A stretch of 40,185 nucleotides of DNA, taken from assembly GCF_000315625.1 (NCBI RefSeq), contig NW_005434623.1, forward strand, positions 481,369-521,553. Direction: 5' to 3'. Source of the stretch: Guillardia theta CCMP2712. Lineage: Eukaryota; Cryptophyceae; Pyrenomonadales; Geminigeraceae. The position numbers and the translations under genes are program-made. The notes below the pieces were generated by a model, which saw only the letters and a list, made by a program, of their open reading frames with translations, made no database searches and was not told the origin of the DNA. Positions 19,145 to 31,352 of the stretch are shown here, one piece after another; positions within the stretch are counted from its first letter, which is position 1, and the number at the start of each line of letters is the position of its first letter.

Positions 19145-21178
19145 ATGAAACTGATGGGCTTTGACCCTCAACCGCTTGAGAATGATGGTGAGTTCCGTGT
19201 AGACACATGCTCTGAGGATGAGAGTCTTGCACCTACAGGCGTTCCCGCACGCTACTTGGCAGACTTGGATGAGGATGATTTCATGCTCTTGGGGCTCTCG
19301 CAGGTGACCGTGAGATTCGCCTAGCAGTAGTTGTGTTGCCGCTAGTTCTCATTGCCCGACATTACCCTTGTCTCGCGATGTTTGAAGGCGGCAAATATTC
19401 CTTCTGCTCGGCCACTTGAAGCAAGAATGCTCGTGACATCTCTTAAGAAGTAGCCGAGCTAGAGTGTACATCCCTCTCAACCTTGGACCCTCAACCTTTT
19501 CTCCTCATTTCATCCTGCCCCCCACTCACGATCCACCAGGAACAGGCACGACTTTTGGTGTCCGACGTACAATGTCTTATTACAGGTAGGATTGGAGGGT
19601 TCAAATCGTGATTGCGTTGATGCTGGTCCAGGCGTACCGGTGGAGTTAGAGCTTGCCGATGCTCCAACTTCAGCGGCCGGTGAGCAACGCGTTGGGACGA
19701 GGGGTTGTTAAAGACACCGAGGCAGGGTCGCTTCTGTTGAATCACCTGGAAAGGGGAAGCGAGCAAGTACTGTTACGACTGTTCCATTGTCTCTTGGTTG
19801 ACTTCCTCTGTAGGATCAAATCCTTGCCGCCAAGACTTTGCCGAAAATCTGTCCAAGAGGGGAGAAGCGAGTAGTGTCAGCACTGGCGTGCAAGGTGCAG
19901 GGCATTGAGGTGTGAGTTAGACGCAGCCCTGACAAGGTCTACGGGCAGCTAGAGGGCTGCTCACCGAAGCTCTTAGTCGTCGTGATTGAAGCTTTGAGAG
20001 AGCTGGCTCCCAAGGTCTCACGCTCCGAGCTCATCCCTGCTTGTGACTATGACCCAGGGCGATTCTGGGATGATCAACAGTCTGAGCAGATACCTTTTTG
20101 TCGATGATGCGAAGGTGAGAGGTGCTTGCTATCGATGGTGGGTCGCGAATTTGGGATGTCTCAGGTGCGACGAGCGACGATTATGGCACTGCAAGGTATC
20201 ATAGAACAAGACGAGAGGAACCTCAAGTTGGCAAACATGCTGCTTGCTCACCTCGAAGACTCCGACCCTTCGGTCCGTGCTGCTGCGGTCAGGATGCAAG
20301 CTTCTGCAGCAGAGAAGAGCTGACCTGTTGACCTGTGTGCAGACTGACGCTCTCGGAAATTTCAAGAAGAACGATGAAGACATCCTGTGGGGTATCCGTC
20401 ACAAGATCGACTTCGGTCCTCCTTTTGCTCGAGCTGCTGCAGTCCGTACCCTTTCTCGCCTTGTAAATCAGCTCTGGCTCGAGAGTCCGACGACTTGACA
20501 ATGACCTGAGGTACATGAAGGAGACCAGAACTCCTTGTCCATTGTCTTCCACGCACTTCAAGACCCCGAAGAGCAGGTGATGAAGGAGGTCACTGATGGT
20601 AACAGTCTCACTAACCCGCAGGTTCGGTCGTCTGCAGTCAAGGTGATCACCGACGCGAGCCTCAGCGCTCGTGACGACGTATATGGAGACACGGAGATGT
20701 GAGACGTGGAAGTGAGATGCTGTGACAGGGAGTACGCGAGAGATTCTTGAGCCTCACGCTGCAGTACATGCTGCATCCTCTCCCTGCTGTCCGACAGTCG
20801 GCTGTGCAGGTCGAGCGTGCCTATGACCCTTCGTCCCTTGACTTTCAACTGTCAGGTTGCAAGCAAAGTGTCGCTCAAAGGGAATCAGAGGATATGTGGT
20901 CAGATGCTCTTCATGCTGCAGGTGAGGGAGAGGGGAAGGAGAGGAAAGGTTGACGGGTTCACAGGATTCAGACTGGGGGGTGAGAAGAGAGGCAGCGCTT
21001 GCCTTGTCACTGCTGGGGGATCGCACGGACGACAAAGTGATGCAGGTACAGGAGACTCAGCTTTTCCTTGTGCTGATTCGCTGAAATCCCGCAGGGCTTG
21101 CAGGCGCTCCAGGGAGATTGCGAGCGCCATGTCAGAGAGGCAGCAAGAGAAGCTTCTACACGGCTGCAAGGAACTTGA
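19145..21178 (+). CDS. HEAT-repeat protein, about 13-15 exons, role unknown
   Basis: HEAT repeats form helical solenoids for protein-protein contacts. ATG 19145 starts an acidic N-terminal exon (MGFDPQPLENDGEFRVDTCS ... DLDEDDFMLLGLSQ, to 19303). Phase-compatible exons follow: FSLPDITLVSRCLKAANIPS (19346-19432), EQARLLVSDVQCLI, VPVELELADAPTSAA, DQILAAKTLPKICPRGEKRV, VYGQLEGCSPKLLVVVIEAL, MINSLSRYLFVDDAK, VRRATIMALQGIIEQDERNL to LEDSDPSVRAAA, then FARAAAVRTLSRL, FHALQDPEEQ, VRSSAVKVITDASLSARDD, YMLHPLPAVRQSAVQ, LALSLLGDRTDDKVMQ and GLQALQGDCERHVREAAREA, ending TRLQGT and TGA 21176-21178. The recurring D-P/S-x-x-V-R-x-x-A-V helix pairs are typical of HEAT proteins. No specific orthologue is recognised. 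Most exons are under 60 codons. Its 3' end faces the membrane-protein gene at 21445. Confidence 0.75.
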
Positions 21179-21444
21179 ACCCAGCATGCCACGCGAGGGA
21201 CAGCTAGGGATAAGTGGAGATAGGGGAGGATGGAGATGGAGAAGCAGGAGGGTTAGTCTCGTTTCACTTCAAGGTAACTTAAAATCTCTAGATCTGATGA
21301 GGTCTGTCACTTGCGAGAGATGTCAAGGACCACAGAGCAGCTGGACTGGAGCCCGGGAGAAGCAGGCAAACTGCACGTGCGAATCAGACTGCCGCCTCCA
21401 GCTCCGCCCCAAGATGGAGAGTGAGGCAGCAAGGAAGATGGCTG

Positions 21445-21948
21445 TTAATGGTCTCTGGGAAGCTCGTAGACAGCTGGGGGTTGGAAGAAAGCGAACCAGC
21501 CGTAGCCGGCGGTGAGGATGCTTAGGATCACGATCTTGAGAGCCCCGAAGAAATGCCCGGCCATCGTCCCGTCATCCTGAGCATGTGCCGCCACTACAGC
21601 GGCGAGGGATGCGGCGAAGCAGCCGAAGTAGCCTTGGATGAAAGCTCGCTTCACGTATCCGTCGTCCACCTTGGCCACCACCCACACCAGCCAAGCCTGC
21701 GTGCCAAGAAGAGCACCGTAGAGGCGGATCATGAAGTGGGCCACAGAGCCCTGGGAGTTGCTGGCGCCAGCGCCCGAGTGAACGCCGTCAGAGACAGAGC
21801 CGTCGGTAAAGAAGACGCCAAAGGCCTTGGGGAAGACGAAGGCGATGAGACCGGCGAAGGCAGAGACATAGACCTGGAAGAGGAAGAGACTGCGGAGCCT
21901 TCGCTTTTGTGAGAGAGCCTCAGGGAGAAAGGCTGATAGATCCGTCAT
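21445..21948 (-). CDS. Four-helix membrane protein, unknown function
   Basis: A single-exon frame of 167 residues from ATG 21948 to the stop at 21445. After a charged N-terminus (EALSQKRRLRS) it has four hydrophobic segments: residues about 21-43 (FLFQVYVSAFAGLIAFVF), 71-92 (FMIRLYGALLGTQAWLVWVV), 102-122 (FIQGYFGCFAASLAAVVAAH) and 133-153 (FFGALKIVILSILTAGYGWF). A Gly/Ser-rich loop separates the first two. The RLYGALLGTQAW segment resembles small uncharacterised eukaryotic four-TM families, but I cannot name one. A lack of introns is unusual among its neighbours. Confidence 0.8.
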   Translation of the reverse strand: MTDLSAFLPEALSQKRRLRSLFLFQVYVSAFAGLIAFVFPKAFGVFFTDGSVSDGVHSGAGASNSQGSVAHFMIRLYGALLGTQAWLVWVVAKVDDGYVKRAFIQGYFGCFAASLAAVVAAHAQDDGTMAGHFFGALKIVILSILTAGYGWFAFFQPPAVYELPRDH

Positions 21949-22619
21949 GTCGCACTATCGGACTTCAGGGAGAATCTAAAAGGAACATGAGATGATAGAT
22001 ACAACTTTCAAGTATTGCATGATAGCATCGGTTGACCAAGTCTTTTCTCATGACCTACTGGATCTTTTGTCATGTCCGACCTACTACTAAACTTCTTCGC
22101 TTCATTGTTTAACCAAATCATCTGAATCACCATGATCCATTTCAACATGATTGTATTCTCTGAGGACCCAAATCTGTTCTATTCTGCTTCTTCACATTTC
22201 CTTTCTGATAGTAAAATACATCGTTACCTCTCATCACTTCATCTATGCTATCATCTCTCCTGTCATCCTCTAATCGCTTCATCTATGACATCTATTACTC
22301 CTTCTCTCCTCCTCTCTGTCTGCCATCCTTTCTATCCTGCTTTCCCACTTTCTACTACAGCACCCCTTGTCATGGCCGCCATGCTCGCGTGCCGGGTTCA
22401 AATGGAATGGAATGATTGGTATTTTTTTCATCAAATATTTGAAATGGTAATGGCAGTATTGAATCGAAAGAGAGAAAATTGGTGTATGGCATGAATCAGA
22501 CATTTCCAATTTGCAGTCTTTGAATATGAATGCCATTCGCATCAGTTCAATTTTCATAAGAGATTTCTGCCTGGGTCTTGAAATTTCAAAATATTATTAT
22601 ACTTTGAGGCCCGGCGTAA
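21949..22619. other. AT-rich gap upstream of the four-TM gene
   Basis: No gene supported. Pyrimidine-rich and AT-rich sequence (TCATC/TTCTC words at 22180-22350) that presumably includes the promoter of the 21948 minus-strand gene. No tRNA or other RNA could be folded by eye. Confidence 0.5.
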
Positions 22620-23590
22620 ACTTTACTCAGTTACCGATCCGGGAGAGTCCGACAGAGGTGACCGTCTGACTCAGGGCCGGGCGCAGCCGCCGCGGCACCG
22701 GCCCGGCGCGGGCCGGGCGTGGCGATTGGCCGCAGTGGACCGTCCGATCCGACTCGGCACTCAGGCTGATGATCCGACTGAGTGCCCACTCTCAGGCTGT
22801 CACAGTGTCGGCCCCGGACCACGGTCACCACTAGCTCCCGGCGTCACCGTCACTGTGTGACTACACTCAGTGTCACGGTGATCGGACTCCCGACTCGTCC
22901 CGCCGGAGTCCCCGTCACCGCGTGACCGAGGCCCTCAGTAGGCTGACCGTACCGTAGTACGGGCTCAGCGCCCGGCCGGGCGGCCCTGCCGTGGCGTGAG
23001 CATCATGACGGTTCAATGGTTGGCACTGTGCCAGCACGGTGGCCAGTGCGGCACACGCTCAGCGGCACTGCATATCAGGCTGAGTAGCCTAGTAACCGGC
23101 GGCCGCCCCGTCACGAGTCAACGGTCCGGGTTGAACCCGGCCGGGGCCGCCGTCAGTAGACTCCGAACCGGGTTCAGCCGCCGGCCGGGCCCCGCCGGTG
23201 ACCGGTGCCGATCCGGCGCCCGGGGCCCGGGGCGTCAGATTGATCGGAGTGACGGTGTGACCGTCCGACCCCGGGCCCCGGGCCCCAGGCGGCGGCTGGG
23301 TTCCGTCCCGTACGGTACCGTCGCGGCCGGTCACTGAGTAGGCGCGGCCCGGCGCGGCCCGCCGGCGCCGGGCGCGCGGCTCCGACCGGCGTACGGTACT
23401 GACAGGGCCGTACCGTAGTGACAGGCTACCCGGGGCCGGGCTGCAGTGCGGCCCGGCCGGCCAGCGGCGGCCCGGCCGCAGGCCGGAGGCTGTCACGCCC
23501 GGCCCGGGCCGCGGCATTCAATGATGCGGCAGGCCCGGGCCCGCCGGCTGTGCGGCGGCGGTGAGTACAGATGACGTACGGTACGCGACG
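22620..23590. other. GC island, CpG- and palindrome-rich, non-coding
   Basis: About 950 bp of extreme GC content sits between AT-rich flanks with sharp borders. Words such as GGCCCGG, CCGGGCC, GTCACGG, CAGTGTCAC and the palindrome GTACGGTAC/CCGTACCGT recur many times (for example about 22950, 23311, 23392, 23411, 23576). AA and TT are nearly absent. Open frames exist only because stops are rare in such sequence; no domain or exon chain is seen. Composition matches 17900-18340 and 11260-11500 of the retroelement cluster. Confidence 0.7.
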
Positions 23591-24520
23591 AGCCTCGCAG
23601 AGAGTTGGGGATCGAAATGTACTACAATACCTACACCCCACCCCACCCTATAGCTCAACTTGAATGCCTAGATGAGGGGTCCACTGGTCAATTGGGGACT
23701 GACACTGGCTCATAAAAATGATTATTACAAAATTTATTATTATTTTAATTTTGATGTAATCATTTGTCAGAAAAAGCACTACAAAAGGGTGGGTACTTGC
23801 GAGTGAAAGAAGGGGGTAGAGTTACCAAGAAGGACTATACTTGTACCCCCTTTTTGCAGACTTTATGCCATACGCTCACTGGGTGGGTACTCCTAGTCAT
23901 TCATTAAAGTATTATTGTTATACAATAAGTTGTAAACTTAAAACAAAAAAGGAACCGAATGTGGACATTGTGGAGGAGATGGATATGAAGTGCAAGGAGA
24001 AGAAGGAAAGATGTATGCAACAAGGAGCGAAAGATGCATGCTAAAAGATTTCATCCTCGTGACGAGCCATGAGAGAATCAATCAGCAACTCATTGATGTG
24101 CAAGGACTCATTCAATAATAAGAAAACTAGGGTGGACTGGTAGTTGGAGAACAAAAGAATTCAAAGATTTCAGAGGGTCAGCAGGGTAGCAGACATAAAG
24201 GAAGTTGCACGAGGTAGATAGTAGGCAAACTTGAGAAACCAATCGGAAAGCAAAATGGAAAAATAAGCAACATATACTAGCAGGTATGATTTGAGAACCG
24301 ACAAGAAATACATACACTCTCACTCTTACCTTGGTGCAAGGCAACAGGAGTTTGATTTCATCAAAGATAGACTGATGTGTGACCCGATTATGCTGTAAAG
24401 CTCACAGTAATGAAAAGATTATGACAAGGATGCGAGGAAAAAACGTAACGATGTGCAGAGGTTGAGGATGTGGTTTACAGGGACTGAAGGGTCTTGGCGG
24501 TAGCAGGCAAGCAGGACATT
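23591..24520. other. AT-rich gap without a supported gene
   Basis: AT-rich (about 23700-23780, 24000-24400), with GGGTGGGTACT(C/T) recurring near 23788 and 23880. No exon chain was found, but 5' exons of the gene with its first clear ATG at 24521 could lie here: the sequence directly before that exon, GGTTTACAG, looks like an acceptor at 24480. Confidence 0.4.
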
Positions 24521-25801
24521 ATGCAGCGCGAGTCTTTGTCGAGGCTGGACATTCGAGAGTCTGTCAACACCCAGCAGAGTCTGCGTGAATGCTTGGAAAA
24601 TCTCAAGATAGACAACGTCTCAGAGTTGTCAAAGTTCAGGCAGGAGGAGATCCGTGAGCTGGACCTGCCGTCAGAAGCCAAACAGTCTCTGCTGTCATTG
24701 CATGCCCATTGCATGGACGAGAACACGACTCTCAAGGATCTGTTAGAAAGTCTTGAGCAGGAGGACTCACAAGGTCTATGCAGCTCTCCCAGTCCCCTCG
24801 TTCACTCTCACCTCAGATGCCAAGTTTCGCATTTTGCGCTCGCGAGAGTTGAGAAATGTTCAGCAGAGTCACACAATCAGGTGAGGAGTCAAAGACTTGT
24901 GTGTCTCGTGACATCTCCCCACCTTGTCCTACTCTCAGGCGTCTGTCGGACCTCTCGCTGTCAAGCAAGGAGCATGCTCTCCTCAGCGATCGGGGGCATC
25001 TCGGGTCAGCGTCCACGGCGTCGAAGAGTGAGCAGAAGGCTTGCTCGAAGTCTTGTGACTCTCCCGAAGCCTCTCAGCCCAGCGCGAGGACCTCGGGAAA
25101 GAGAAGTCGATCCCTCGTCGACCTCCCCGACTGGTTCCTCCAACCTCTTCTTCTGCTCTTGCGCCCTGAGACTTTCCGCAGGAGGCCAGGAGAATTCAAG
25201 AGGCCTTGTCCTCAGTTTAACTATCCTCATGAAATCAGCTGGACCACCTTGATCACCGAGGTGAAGCTTCATCTTCGCCCTCGTTCTCCTTCACTACACT
25301 TCTACTTCTTCACTCCCCCCTTCTCTTCCTCCTGCTTGAATTATCCATGCCTTCTCCCTGCCTCTACTCTCTCTAAGCATCTTTGGGGCTTGTCTAGACC
25401 ATCAAGGACGTCTACAAGGAATACTTCTGCAAGCGATCGTCCTCTAACAGCGCCCTCAACTCCTATAAGTGGTAACGTAGTCGCTCCTCCCTCCTCCAGT
25501 ATTTCGTCACCCCTCCTCCATCTTTCTCTTCTCCTCTTCTCCTCCCTCCGTCCATCCCCTTTTGCCCCTGCGTTCAGATGCCTGAAGCGACCCCGGTTGC
25601 TTGTGAGTACCGTTTTTTGTCCTACTTTTGTTGTGAAGAGAGAGATACCAGAAGCTTGTTTGCTTCCTCCATCCGTCCTCCTTCCTCCTCCTCTTCTCCC
25701 AACATCCTACGGCAGTCGCTTCAATGGCACGTGTCACCTCTCGGCTTCTTCTCACCTTGCTACCTCGGGGAGGATGGCGAGGAGTCGCTCGAGTCCATGT
25801 A
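24521..25801 (+). CDS. Unknown protein, about 300 residues, six exons
   Basis: No family is named with confidence. Exon 1 (24521-24773) is helical: SLRECLENLKIDNVSELSKF then EEIRELDLPSEAKQSLLSLH, faintly like a SAM domain. A phase-1 splice leads to 24817-24880 (DAKFRILRSRELRNVQQSHT), then a phase-2 splice to a long exon from 24939 with a Ser/Lys-rich linker (KSEQKACSKSCDSPEASQPS), LVDLPDWFLQPLLLLLR and FKRPCPQFNYPHEISWTTLI, ending at GAG|GTGAAG near 25260. Next come TIKDVYKEYFCKRSSSNSAL (after CTAG, about 25399), CLKRPRLL (about 25579) and SLQWHVSPLGFFSPCYLGED to the stop at 25799-25801. All joins keep phase and use GT-AG sites. An acceptor-like CAG just before the first exon means the true start may be further upstream. 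It converges on the JmjC gene. Confidence 0.65.
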
Positions 25802-25874
25802 GCCGCAGCTTCCGCCGACCACAAGCTAATCCTAGCAGTCGCCTTCATCGTTCTCCTCCTCTTCGTCCTCCTCG

Positions 25875-28472
<2,598 letters not shown>

Positions 28473-28654
28473 CTTGCCGTCATCGGATCCTCCTCTTCCT
28501 CCCCCTCTCACCAGTTGCTCTGCCACTCGTCCCACCAAGCTCAGCAGTAAGAAGCTCACAAAGACCTCGTCTCTGCTTCATTCGTCAGTCCCAGGCCCTC
28601 CTTGTCTCTTCCCCAGCTCCTTCTGCTTCTGCTCCTCCTCTGCTTCCTCGTCCT

Positions 28655-30177
28655 CTACCTCGCGTCAGCAGGCAGCCATCGCTTCTTTGCTCTCACTCTC
28701 GCTCGCAAGAATGTGTCAGTCGCTCTCCTCCAATGCTTGAGCTCAAGTTCTGCTAGCCCCATCTGAGATGAAGAAAAGAAAAAGAAAGTGAATGGTGAAA
28801 GACACCAGAAGGAAAGGAGGAGAAAGAGGATGAGGAAGAGGAAGAGGAGGAAGAGGAAGAGGAGGAGGAGGAGGAGGAGGAGGAGTAAGGGGAAGAAGAG
28901 GGAGAAGAAGCAGGACAAGGAGGAGGAGGAGATGATGAATATCATAATGGAGCAACCTGTATCATGAGCTCCATCTCATCTCGATGCTGTAGCCTCACCC
29001 TCGCCTTGATCTCTTCGTTCACGCTGCCTTCAGCCTCTACCTTGAACGCGCTGCCATCCAAGATGCTCTGCTTGCCGCCTTGTTATTCGACTCTACTCCT
29101 CCCCCTCCCCTCCCCTCCTCCTCTTCGACCTCAATCATTTCGATTCTTTCCTCGGCTGTTGCTAGCGAGATCTGAGCGCGAAGGGAGACGGGGAGCTCGG
29201 TCACAATTTCTTGCGCCTCCTCCTCCTCCTCCTCCTCCTCCTTGAGGCACACGCTGCATCTTCGAGCCAATTTAGAGGACGAGGCAGCAGTATGCTCTAC
29301 CTGCACAGGAAGTCTCTTCCACCCAACCCTCCTCGCTCCTGCGACAGCCGCACTGCCCTCGGCTCCCTGCCTCACTCCCGGTCAGCCTCCTCTCCTTCCG
29401 ACTTCTTTCCTTGCCCACCTCAGCTGGTCGGTACCCACGTACGAGATGGTGAGCTGCTCGCCAGCTCGGATGGAGCGAGAGGAGCGAAAGAGAACGATGG
29501 GACCGATGCAGAGGCGGAGGAGGTTGGGAGAGCAGCTGTGGTTGAAGCCGACGGAGGTGAGGGGGAGGAGGGAGGAGGAAGTGAGGAAACGCCATACACG
29601 CTCGTATCCTCCTCCCACATGCTCCGTCAAGGAGTAGCAGCCGATCTGATTCAGCTGCAGCTGATGCCACGTGCGAGGAAGGTCGACCGCAGGCTCCTCC
29701 TCCCTCATCCTCTTCAGCAGCTCCTTTCCTTCCTCCGGTAAATTCTCCCGCAGCTCCTCCCAATCGGCCTCCGGTGAAGGTTCAGAGCTAACGGGATGAA
29801 GTCTCCTCGTCATACGCGCAAGCTTGCTCCTCAAGGCTTCTTTTGTTCCTTCAATGTCCATCGCTTGATGTTTCCGTTCCTCCTCAGCCTCAGCCAGCAC
29901 CTGCTGCATCCACGAGCAGAACAGTGCGCAAGTGTCTGCTCCATCCGCATCCCACCATGAGAACTTTCGCTGAATCTCTGCATCGAGGACGCTGATTGCA
30001 GCCTCCTCCAACATCACGCTGGTGCCTGAGGACTGTCAGCTGCACTCCTCCTCCTCCTCCTCCTCCTCCTCCTCCTCCCACCAGCTGGAAGATCCTCAGT
30101 TACCGTCCAGCTACGTCCAGCACTAGGGTCTGCGTGAGAGAGTCAAGGAGAGGAAGAGGAGGAAAAGGAGGAGGAAA

Positions 30178-30217
<40 letters not shown>

Positions 30218-30218
30218 C

Positions 30219-30313
<95 letters not shown>

Positions 30314-30916
30314 GTGTCCTGTTCACCTGTGACGAGTTTGAGGGAGGGATGGAGGAGGCAACAGACATCCTCGTTCCCTGTCAGAGGGTCAGAGGAGTGG
30401 CGGGTCGGAGCAACTCGCTTGCCCGTCACAAACTTGGAGAGCTTGAAGCTCCGCGCTAGTTGTGAGGCAGAGATAGAGGAGGAGAAGCAAGGGTCCTCCA
30501 CCAGATCTGACAGTTCAATCACAAATTCTCTCCTCTCTCCCCTCCCCCCCCCCCCCCCCCGTTTCCCTCCTGTCTTCCTGTTTGCCCTCCCTCCCTCCCT
30601 CTTCTTTTATGTTACCCATCAACGTGCTCCACAACTTTTTGTAGTCGACAAAATCATCTAAGGAGGAAGACTGCATGAAAGGTTAGCAGAGGGAAGGAGG
30701 TGAGGCAGGGAGGCAAGAGGAACTAACAGAAAAGGGCTACGGTGACAGTGGAGGAGAAGGAGAGCCGCACTTACTTGAGGGCAGATGTAGCATCCGGCAA
30801 GAAGCTCTTGAGGTACGTTGGTATGAATTCCTGAGGCTTCGAGGAGCATCTGTGCAGGAGAGTGAGAGAGGAGGAGAGGAGGGGGCGAGACATAAGGTCA
30901 CTAGAACGTCAAACAT
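28655..30916 (-). CDS. SET-domain protein (SMYD-like), with TPR-like C-terminus
   Basis: SET domains transfer methyl groups to lysine. The large exon 29388-29998 reads WHQLQLNQIGCYSL and then the catalytic-core motifs GFNHSCSPNLL and AGEQLTISYVGT, the N-H-S-C-x-P-N and G-E-x-L-x-I-x-Y signatures of the SMYD class. Phase-0 joins lead to a post-SET piece with RRCSVC and an acidic run, then SILDGSAFKVEAEGSVNEEI and MGLAELELKHWRRATDTFLR (TPR-like helices), with a stop TAG at 28655-28657. Upstream exons are MLLEASGIHTNVPQELLAGC (ending about 30776), SSSLDDFVDYKKLWSTLM, IELSDLVEDPCF to LLHPSLKLVT, and VLDVAGR, all in consistent phase. ATG 30916 (MFDVL|GTGACC) is a possible start. No MYND zinc finger is visible. 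The last coding exon also ends in a usable donor (GCGAG|GTAGAG) that joins in frame to the JmjC gene. Confidence 0.75.
30178..30312. repeat. (GAT)n microsatellite in a SET-gene intron
   Basis: About 45 GAT units lie between the exon ending LKLVT and the exon VLDVAGR. Poly-Met, poly-His and poly-Ile frames are repeat artefacts. A 20-nt C homopolymer lies nearby at about 30541-30560, also intronic. Confidence 0.97.
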
Positions 30917-31167
30917 TTGAAAGCAGGTGAACTTGTCTCATCCTTACTGTCCTGCTCTGCTCTGCTCTGCTCTGCTCTGCTCTGCTCTGCTCTGCTCTCT
31001 TCTTTCTTCTCCTTCCCTGCCTTTCCTTACTTGTTCCAACACCCTGACCCCGTTCATTTCTTCCTTCCTTCCGTTCATCGTTTCTTCCTCTCCTCTCCTA
31101 CCCCCGGTCTTCTCCTCTCTTCTTTGTTCTCTTTCCTTCTGTTCTTCTATCCTTCTCTTGTGTCGCC

Positions 31168-31220
<53 letters not shown>

Positions 31221-31352
31221 TCCTCCTCCTCCTCCTCCTCCTCCTCCAGTCTCATTTCCTTCTCGAGTCGCATCGTCCTGCTTTACTCATCATCATAGGG
31301 CAGTAAATTTCAGGCTAATACAGAAGTCGCTGTGGTCCCTTGGGCGGGTCTG
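30917..31352. other. Shared upstream region of SET and COG0523 genes, with microsatellites
   Basis: The gap between two divergent genes. It holds a (TCTGC)n pentamer array at about 30951-30998 and a (GCT)n run followed by (CCT)n at about 31171-31248. No gene or recognisable promoter element can be named. Confidence 0.6.

Noticed and set aside
22380-22420. tRNA T-arm-like GGGTTCAAAT
   Set aside because: No acceptor, D or anticodon stems can be paired around it.
22620-23590. Ribosomal RNA or CpG-island promoter
   Set aside because: No conserved rRNA blocks are seen, and no gene begins at either border; composition alone is not evidence.
30123-30522. Long poly-His, poly-Ile and poly-Met reading frames
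   Set aside because: They are the translation of a (GAT)n microsatellite inside a SET-gene intron bounded by GT-AG sites.
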